DNA of 5,153 nt, taken from contig JASEGN010000059.1 of the NCBI GenBank assembly GCA_030018055.1, positions 1 through 5,153 of the forward strand. Reading direction: 5' to 3'. The first letter of the stretch is position 1. The number at the start of each line of letters is the position of its first letter. Made by a program: the position numbers and the translations under genes. A model generated the notes under the pieces. It was given only the letters and a program-made list of their open reading frames with translations. It was not told the DNA's origin and made no database searches. Below, piece after piece: positions 1-4,152 of this stretch. The stretch comes from Candidatus Aenigmatarchaeota archaeon (lineage in GTDB: Archaea > Aenigmatarchaeota > Aenigmatarchaeia > CG10238-14 > SCSR01).

Positions 1-40
1 CTTTAATACTACTGCAATACTATAATACTATTTATGATAA

Positions 41-178
41 ACTCAAAAATTTTTATCTAATAGTGCATTAAGAGATGGTTGTCTTTCAACAGAATGGACT
101 ATAGTTTATGTTCAAAAGTGTAAAGAATGGCTAACATCTGTAATTATACCTGAACTAAAACAGCAAATACAGTTATGA
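41..178 (+). other. Startless open frame, possible gene remnant
   Basis: This 5' region (1-180) has no gene I can support. One frame stays open for 45 codons, after a stop at 38-40, and ends with TGA at 176-178. It reads plausibly as protein (for example Ala-Leu-Arg-Asp-Gly-Cys-Leu-Ser-Thr-Glu-Trp, then Cys-Lys-Glu-Trp-Leu) but has no ATG, GTG or TTG in frame. It may be the 3' remnant of a degraded gene, or chance. I recognise no family. Nothing else in 1-180 stands out except three copies of AATACTA within the first 30 bases. Confidence 0.15.
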
Positions 179-181
179 AAA

Positions 182-191
182 TATTTAAATA
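182..191 (+). promoter_or_regulatory. TATA-like box for the 221-586 gene
   Basis: The decamer TATTTAAATA is a good archaeal TATA-box match. Its centre lies about 26 nt before position 213, so transcription would begin a few bases before the ATG at 221. That gives a leaderless or nearly leaderless mRNA, which agrees with the absence of a Shine-Dalgarno. No BRE was clearly resolved. Confidence 0.5.
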
Positions 192-220
192 CATCTTCCC
201 ACTAATTACTATTGAAAAAT

Positions 221-586
221 ATGGCAGATAAAAAAGTTTATGCTTCAATCTGGTATCATCCTAACAGAAAATGGAAACTTGATGAAGCAATAATAGTTGA
301 GAATGGAAAGATAGTTGGTTCTGGGGTTGGGGGTAGCTTTTTCTTTGGTGGACCAAGAGTTAAGCAACAGGTTTTAAAAGAAGCTCTACTTGATCTACTT
401 TTTTTTGATCCTGAAAAATATGAAGATGAAGAAGAGTGGGAAAAGGAATTTGAGAAGCTAAAGAAAGAAGTTGAAGTTGAATTTGTAGATGATAAAAAAT
501 TAAAGCAGTTAAAGAGAAAATATCCAGAAGAAATTACAGAAGAAGTGTCAGAAGGGGATGAGGAAAAATTAAGCTACATCGGATAA
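221..586 (+). CDS. Small acidic protein of unknown function
   Basis: A 121-residue protein I do not recognise. The N-terminal third looks like beta strands (Val-Tyr-Ala-Ser-Ile-Trp-Tyr near residue 6, then Glu-Ala-Ile-Ile-Val-Glu). It leads into a Gly-rich loop with Gly-Val-Gly-Gly-Ser, three Phe and Gly-Gly-Pro-Arg at about residues 35-47. The rest is strongly charged and probably helical, rich in Glu and Lys, and could be a coiled coil or a nucleic-acid- or protein-contacting tail. There is no signal peptide or membrane segment. The ATG at 221 is chosen because the TATA-like box at 182-191 puts the transcript start just before it. A TTG three codons upstream (212) is the alternative. It is monocistronic in this window and converges on the 603-986 gene. 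It could be an orphan protein of a poorly sampled lineage. Confidence 0.7.
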   Translation: MADKKVYASIWYHPNRKWKLDEAIIVENGKIVGSGVGGSFFFGGPRVKQQVLKEALLDLLFFDPEKYEDEEEWEKEFEKLKKEVEVEFVDDKKLKQLKRKYPEEITEEVSEGDEEKLSYIG

Positions 587-602
587 TGTAGAAGGTGCTT
601 CT
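574..602. terminator. Possible bidirectional terminator between convergent genes
   Basis: Two small hairpins sit where the plus-strand gene (stop 584-586) meets the minus-strand gene (stop 603-605). The first pairs CTACAT (574-579) with ATGTAG (586-591) around a 6-nt loop and overlaps the stop codon. The second pairs AGAAG (590-594) with CTTCT (598-602) around a 3-nt loop and is followed by TT. They share bases, so only one can form at a time. Archaeal termination depends mainly on U-tracts, which are weak here, so this is tentative. Confidence 0.25.
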
Positions 603-986
603 TTAACAATCCTTTGTATTTAAATTTTTTATCGTTTCAATTAAATTTTTAAAAGTTTGTTTTGTGATCGGGATAATTCCTGGGGAAGGTAATTCTAAAT
701 TTCTTAACCCAACTTTCTTTCTTGTTTCATAACTTAATTCCAGGGGCTTCTCAAAATGAATACAATTTTTGTAGAATGCGAAAAAATTTTTCCCATTATT
801 TTCACTAACCTTTATTCTGGCAACCATCGCTAAAGCAAATATTTCATTATTTTCTTTTTCATAAAGCAGAACTCTTGCACCTGTGTTCACCTTCTCGAAA
901 TTTGGAGATTTTTCATTGTAATGATAAACTTTTCCTTTTACATCCTTGTAGCGAGAAAATTTTACATGCTTAAAAATAAAATACAT
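603..986 (-). CDS. Small possible PUA/EVE-like domain protein
   Basis: A 127-residue protein with no membrane segment or signal. Residues about 19-24 (Gly-Lys-Val-Tyr-His-Tyr), a following Gly-Ala-Arg-Val-Leu-Leu-Tyr strand, a Phe-Ala-Leu-Ala-Met-Val-Ala-Arg-Ile strand, and a C-terminal Pro-Gly-Ile-Ile-Pro-Ile-Thr helix start resemble the small beta-barrel PUA/EVE/ASCH fold. That fold reads modified bases or binds RNA. This is by-eye similarity only, with no catalytic signature. The ATG at 986 is well supported: AGGATGA (994-1000) lies 7 nt upstream. The gene starts 21 nt after the rtcB stop on the same strand, so the two are probably co-transcribed and a role in RNA metabolism is plausible. 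Full-length function is unknown. Confidence 0.7.
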   Translation of the reverse strand: MYFIFKHVKFSRYKDVKGKVYHYNEKSPNFEKVNTGARVLLYEKENNEIFALAMVARIKVSENNGKNFFAFYKNCIHFEKPLELSYETRKKVGLRNLELPSPGIIPITKQTFKNLIETIKNLNTKDC

Positions 987-993
987 GGCAAAG

Positions 994-1000
994 TCATCCT
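994..1000 (-). promoter_or_regulatory. Shine-Dalgarno of the 603-986 gene
   Basis: On the minus strand AGGATGA lies 7 nt before the ATG at 986, in the short gap after the rtcB stop codon. It fixes the start of the downstream gene and suggests translation from a polycistronic rtcB message. Confidence 0.6.
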
Positions 1001-1007
1001 TTAAAAT

Positions 1008-2485
1008 TTAGCCCTTCACTACACCCATTGGCACTAATCTTACAACCCTCTTACTTATTCCAGCTTCTTCCGTAACTCTTGCTACTTCATCTATATCTTT
1101 ATAAGCTTCAGGTGCTTCTTCAGCCATAACTTTCCAGCTTGCAGGTCTGGATAAAATTCCTCTTTGAGTAAGTCTTCTAGCTACTTCTTCACCTCTAAAT
1201 CCTTTCAACATTTTTGCTCTTGAAGAAACCCTTCCAGAACCATGAGCTGTAGAATAAAAGGTTTCTTTTGCAGTTTCTGTTCCAACCAAAATGTAGCTTG
1301 CAGTACCCATGCTACCAGGAATAAGTACACATTGCCCCACTTTTTGATGGTCTTTTGGTATATCTGGACTACCGGCTGGAAAAGCTCTTGTTGCACCTTT
1401 TCTATGGATATAAACTTTTCTTTTCTTCCCATCGATTTCATATTCTTCAATTTTTCCGATATTATGTGCAACATCATAAACAACTTCCAGTCCAATATCC
1501 TCTAACTTCATTCCCAAAGTTTTTACCATACTTTCCCTAATCCAGTGCATTATCATGTGCCTATTAGTCCAGGCGTAGTTTGCAGCACAAGCCATAGCAG
1601 AAAAATAATCTTCACATTCTTTTGTTTCTGAAGGAGCATAGACTAACTCTCTATCTGGCAATTTTCTCAGTTCATCTCTAAATCTAGATTCCAAAATTCT
1701 TAAATAATCTGTACAAACTTGGTGTCCAAAACCTCGAGAGCCTGTATGAATCATTACTGTTGCTTGACCCTCTTTTTCAATTCCAAAAATTTTTGCAATT
1801 TCTGGTAAGAAAATTTTATCAACCTTTTGAATTTCTAAGAAATGGTTTCCTGCTCCTAGAGTTCCAAGCTGAGGAGCCCCCCTTTTTCTAGCTTCACTAG
1901 AAACTTTCGTAGGATTTGCGCCTTTCATACAACCATTCTCTTCTAGGTGCTCTAAATCTTTTTCTGTTCCATATCCTTTATCCACAGCCCACCTAGCTCC
2001 ATTTGCTAAAACTTCATCTAAGTCAGAAAAACTTAATTTAACCTTTCCAGCCCTACCTACTCCTGAAGGAACATTTCTAAAAATAGATTCTAATAATTCC
2101 TTTAACATTGGTCTTATTTGACCGAGAGTTAAATTAGTGCGTAAAAGTCTTACACCACAGTTAATATCAAACCCGAGTGCAGCTCAAGTTTCCGCCGGGT
2201 GATAAACCACCTTCTTCATAATCGAGTGCAGCAACTCCACCAATAGGAAATCCTTAGCCACTTTTAGCTATAGCCGAAATGCATATCGGGGAGTGCTACG
2301 CTATGCTTGTAAATTCCTGGTAGAAATGCGACATTAGCTACTTGTTCCACAGCTCCTTCTTCCACCTCTTTTAACAGAGTTTCTGACAGGAAAAGCCATG
2401 CTGGTACTTTCATTCCTAGCTTAGCTTCTTTTGGTAGCTCCCAGAGACAGGGGCCAATCTTCTTCAATTTTTCTTTTAATCTTAT
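1008..2485 (-). CDS. rtcB: RNA-splicing ligase RtcB, interrupted by two micro-introns
   Basis: RtcB is the GTP- and Mn-dependent ligase that joins 2',3'-cyclic-phosphate and 5'-OH RNA ends, including tRNA halves cut by the archaeal splicing endonuclease. The gene is in three pieces: exon 1 (2485-2270), exon 2 (2253-2190) and exon 3 (2176-1008). Joined, they give 482 residues, against 481 for the Pyrococcus enzyme. Conserved active-site residues are all present: Asp97 and Cys100 (Phe-Asp-Ile-Asn-Cys-Gly), His205 (Gly-Asn-His-Phe-Leu-Glu), His237 (His-Thr-Gly-Ser-Arg-Gly), His331 (Ala-His-Asn-Ile-Gly) and the guanylylated His405 (Ala-His-Gly-Ser-Gly-Arg). The C-terminus Pro-Met-Gly-Val-Val-Lys-Gly is typical. 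Unspliced, the gene reads as two ORFs in different frames, ending at 2264 and starting near 2108. The start is uncertain: AUA at 2485 has the right spacing from a strong Shine-Dalgarno, GTG at 2494 overlaps it, and TTG at 2467 is further on. A pseudogene is possible but unlikely given intact exon 3. Confidence 0.9.
2177..2189 (-). other. BHB-type micro-intron 2 of rtcB, 13 nt
   Basis: On the minus strand the insert is ACTTGAGCTGCAC. Removing it turns Gly-Gly-(shifted frame) into GGC GGA ATC GGG TTT, which restores Ser-Pro-Gly-Gly-Ile-Gly-Phe-Asp-Ile-Asn-Cys. Around it, exon ACCCG (2200-2196) pairs with exon CGGGT (2175-2171) as the outer helix. Exon GCGG (2195-2192) pairs with intron CTGC (2182-2179) as a 4-bp central helix with one G-U pair. 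The 3' bulge is AC^T, cut after its second base. On the 5' side AA^A begins a terminal loop of nine bases. This is a bulge-helix-loop form of the BHB motif, and both cuts fall exactly where the protein needs them. Confidence 0.85.
2254..2269 (-). other. BHB-type micro-intron 1 of rtcB, 16 nt
   Basis: On the minus strand the insert is AGCTAAAAGTGGCTAA, carrying an in-frame TAA (2266-2264) that ends the unspliced first ORF. Removing it joins TAT to GGA and restores the conserved His-x-Gly-Tyr-Gly-Phe-Pro-Ile-Gly-Gly. Exon GGCT (2275-2272) pairs with intron GGCT (2259-2256) as a 4-bp central helix with two G-U pairs. The bulges are AT^A and AA^G, both cut after the second base. Inside, GCT (2268-2266) pairs with AGT (2262-2260) around a loop of three A. 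The outer helix is weak: two pairs (C-G, U-A), then U-U mismatches. The geometry is canonical but less stable than in intron 2. Confidence 0.75.
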
Positions 2486-2490
2486 TTTAT

Positions 2491-2498
2491 TCACCTCC
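2491..2498 (-). promoter_or_regulatory. Strong Shine-Dalgarno of rtcB
   Basis: GGAGGTGA on the minus strand is a near-perfect anti-16S match, the best in the window. In the rtcB frame the codon 5 nt after it is AUA (2485), not AUG, GUG or UUG. An in-frame GUG at 2494 lies inside the motif and so cannot use it. It therefore argues against the far-upstream GTG at 2572 and for a start near 2485. Confidence 0.7.
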
Positions 2499-2504
2499 TT
2501 AATT

Positions 2505-2558
2505 TTATTTCTTCCTTTTGATAAAATACCAAACAATGATATTTTCTTCCATAACCAT
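2505..2558 (-). CDS. Possible 17-codon leader ORF upstream of rtcB
   Basis: On the minus strand a short frame reads MVMEENIIVWYFIKRKK and stops at 2507-2505, six bases before the rtcB Shine-Dalgarno. The TATA-like box at 2574-2583 would place transcription start at about 2553, close to its first or third codon (ATG at 2558 or 2552), so it could be translated from a leaderless end. It is in a different frame from rtcB. It may be chance. If real, it could couple to or regulate rtcB translation. Confidence 0.2.
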   Translation of the reverse strand: MVMEENIIVWYFIKRKK

Positions 2559-2573
2559 TTTTCCAAGGCCACA

Positions 2574-2583
2574 TATTTTTAAA
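2574..2583 (-). promoter_or_regulatory. TATA-like box of rtcB
   Basis: On the minus strand TTTAAAAATA lies in the 165-nt stretch between the DHH stop (2651) and the rtcB start. It predicts transcription from about 2553 and a leader of roughly 65 nt containing the Shine-Dalgarno. This suggests rtcB has its own promoter although it lies downstream of the DHH gene on the same strand. It also makes a GTG start at 2572 unlikely, because that codon is next to the box. Confidence 0.45.
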
Positions 2584-2650
2584 TATCTTTCTAGTACTTA
2601 TTTTTACTTAATTTTATCTGTAAAATCATTTGGAATGAAGTCCTTTCTTT

Positions 2651-3808
2651 TTAAATCAAACCTTGCATGGCTTCGGTAAATTCCTCTTCTTTTCCTTTTG
2701 GAATTATACCAGAGGCTGCAACAGCATGACCATCACCAAAACCACCAACTATTTTGCAAGCTTCTGGTAAAAGATATGATAAAGGTAAGGATTTTTTTGC
2801 TGCTATTGATCTTTGTAAAAGTTTTGGTGCTCTAGCTGATACCTTAACTAGCTCTCTTTTCAAATTACCAAAACCAGGGATAAATGAATTCATGTCCATG
2901 AATCCAACCAAGTATTTTTTCTGGTCAACTATTCTTTGAAAGCTTAAGAATGAGCAAAAAGTTCCAAGTACCTTAGTTCCCATTCCTTCAAAAATATCGC
3001 TAGCGTGAAACCATTGTAAGTTCTCTGTTAATTTTAGTTTTTCTCTGTAGATTCTGGCTAGAAGTTTTTTATTTGTATTTTTTCTCACTAACTCCAATTT
3101 TTTAATTCTTTCATTTATTTCTTCATTGAATCCTTGCAAACAAGCTTTTATTCCTAGTTCAGGTCCACCCCGATAATAGCCAACAGGTCCAAGAATTTGT
3201 AGTTTTGAAAAAACATCACCAACATTCATTCCAAACTTTTTAATGTAGTAGCCTTTGCCTTTAATTTCAACTAAGCCATTCTTTACACTCTCATTTGCAA
3301 TTTCCTTGTTCACACCCTTTAATTCTCCTGGAATCTCTTGACTAGCTACCAGAGCTAGATATGAAAGATCTACATTAGCTTTATTTAATTCTTTTGAAAA
3401 AAGATAGCAAACACTTCCACCAGAGCACTCTTTCTCACCAGAAATTCCAAAAAGCTCTGGGTTAAGATTAAAAACTAAGGTATCTTCACTTTTCGTGGCA
3501 ACATGATGATCAAGTATAATCGTCAGATTTTTTCCTTTATTGAACCTTGAGATAATATCTCCATGAGCCGAGCCTATATCAACATAAAAATATATGTTAC
3601 CCTTTTTTGAATGTAGTGTTTCAACCACCTCTGGAAAGAGTTTTTCCAAGCAAAAGGTTTTAACTTTAAAACCTTCTCTTCCTAGACTTTCGTAGATTAT
3701 GGAAGCTGAAGAAATTCCATCAGCATCATCATGGTGTATCAATGTAACTTTTTTCCCCCATTTTCTTAATTGTTTAATTGCAGCGTGAAATTCTCTTGCA
3801 AGTTCCAT
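2651..3808 (-). CDS. DHH-family phosphoesterase, archaeal RecJ-like
   Basis: A 385-residue protein of the DHH/DHHA1 family, which includes RecJ exonucleases, the archaeal GINS-associated nuclease and nanoRNases. Metal-binding motifs are clear (numbering from the ATG): His-His-Asp-Asp-Ala-Asp-Gly at 25-31, Asp77 in Tyr-Val-Asp-Ile-Gly, and Asp-His-His at 100-102. The C-terminal DHHA1 substrate-binding motif Gly-Gly-Phe-Gly-Asp-Gly-His-Ala-x-Ala-Ala-Ser-Gly is at about 355-367. Between them is a Lys/Arg-rich helical linker. It probably hydrolyses single-stranded DNA or RNA or short oligonucleotides in the cytoplasm; which one cannot be told. The ATG at 3808 is preferred over a TTG five codons upstream (3823). 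No Shine-Dalgarno is visible, so translation may be leaderless. It lies upstream of rtcB on the same strand, but a TATA-like box intervenes, so co-transcription is uncertain. Confidence 0.9.
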   Translation of the reverse strand: MELAREFHAAIKQLRKWGKKVTLIHHDDADGISSASIIYESLGREGFKVKTFCLEKLFPEVVETLHSKKGNIYFYVDIGSAHGDIISRFNKGKNLTIILDHHVATKSEDTLVFNLNPELFGISGEKECSGGSVCYLFSKELNKANVDLSYLALVASQEIPGELKGVNKEIANESVKNGLVEIKGKGYYIKKFGMNVGDVFSKLQILGPVGYYRGGPELGIKACLQGFNEEINERIKKLELVRKNTNKKLLARIYREKLKLTENLQWFHASDIFEGMGTKVLGTFCSFLSFQRIVDQKKYLVGFMDMNSFIPGFGNLKRELVKVSARAPKLLQRSIAAKKSLPLSYLLPEACKIVGGFGDGHAVAASGIIPKGKEEEFTEAMQGLI

Positions 3809-3826
3809 AATTAAATTTGACAAAAC

Positions 3827-3834
3827 AAATATTT
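3827..3834. promoter_or_regulatory. Divergent TATA-like element between DHH gene and eS26
   Basis: The palindrome AAATATTT lies in the 56-nt gap between the two divergent starts. Its centre is about 22 nt before the DHH ATG (3808) and 34 nt before the eS26 ATG (3865), so it could serve a leaderless DHH message and an eS26 message with an 8-nt leader. A second palindrome, AATTTAAATT (3849-3858), is an alternative box for the DHH side. It is too close to the eS26 start to serve that gene. Confidence 0.4.
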
Positions 3835-3864
3835 CTTTTTAGAGAACTAATTTAAATTGAGAAC

Positions 3865-4152
3865 ATGCCTATTAGTACAGCTCCTTATAAAAGAACATAT
3901 AAACATGTAAAATCAAGAGGAAGAGAGGCGACCATAACCTGTGGTATTTGTGGAAGAGGGGTACCCAGATACAAAACATTTGCACTAACTAAAGGATTTA
4001 GAATCACCGATCCATCAATCCTCCAACAAGTTAATAGAAGATTCATCCACATGCTTTCAAGGAGAATTAGGCTATGTCCAAGTTGTGCAAGATTTCAGGG
4101 AATTGTTCAACCAGGAAAAAGTGTTAGAAAAAAACATATGGGATTTCGATGA
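3865..4152 (+). CDS. rps26e: Small-subunit ribosomal protein eS26
   Basis: A 95-residue basic zinc-ribbon protein matching archaeal/eukaryotic eS26, which sits near the mRNA exit channel and the 3' end of 16S rRNA. The four zinc ligands are two Cys-x-x-Cys knuckles, Cys26/Cys29 and Cys71/Cys74. The first is followed by Gly-Arg-x-Val-Pro-x-x-Lys and the second by a basic tail, as in the family. The spacing between knuckles is typical, and the N- and C-terminal extensions are Arg/Lys-rich. There is no Shine-Dalgarno, so a short-leader or leaderless mRNA is likely. It overlaps the secretion ATPase gene by 4 nt (ATGA), so the two are co-transcribed. Identification is from motif layout; another small zinc-ribbon protein is the alternative. 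Confidence 0.75.
   Translation: MPISTAPYKRTYKHVKSRGREATITCGICGRGVPRYKTFALTKGFRITDPSILQQVNRRFIHMLSRRIRLCPSCARFQGIVQPGKSVRKKHMGFR

Noticed and set aside
5..30. Three copies of AATACTA as a repeat array or origin iterons
   Set aside because: The copies are short and unevenly spaced in very AT-rich sequence at the window edge. There is no spacer pattern, so CRISPR or iterons cannot be supported.
1205..1540. Other open frames on both strands inside rtcB exon 3
   Set aside because: They lie within a well-conserved enzyme frame, have no family resemblance, and read as shadows of the rtcB coding sequence.
2109..2263. rtcB as a pseudogene or as two separate genes (frame breaks)
   Set aside because: Exon 3 and exon 1 are intact with all active-site residues. 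Both breaks are short insertions whose exact removal restores conserved protein, and they fit the BHB geometry. Random decay or sequencing slips would not give this, and neither site is a homopolymer run.
2177..2269. Intein, or programmed frameshifting or ribosome bypassing
   Set aside because: RtcB genes often carry inteins, but 13 and 16 nt are far too short. Two separate shifts would also require two recoding signals and would still insert extra residues. Bypassing over hairpins is possible in principle, but the cut positions match endonuclease geometry better.
2486..2572. rtcB start at the upstream GTG (2572)
   Set aside because: It lies beside the TATA-like box, upstream of the predicted transcript start, and adds about 29 residues not typical of RtcB.
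2754..2939. Plus-strand open frame opposite the DHH gene
   Set aside because: It is antisense to the conserved DHHA1-bearing C-terminal part and has no promoter or ribosome binding site.
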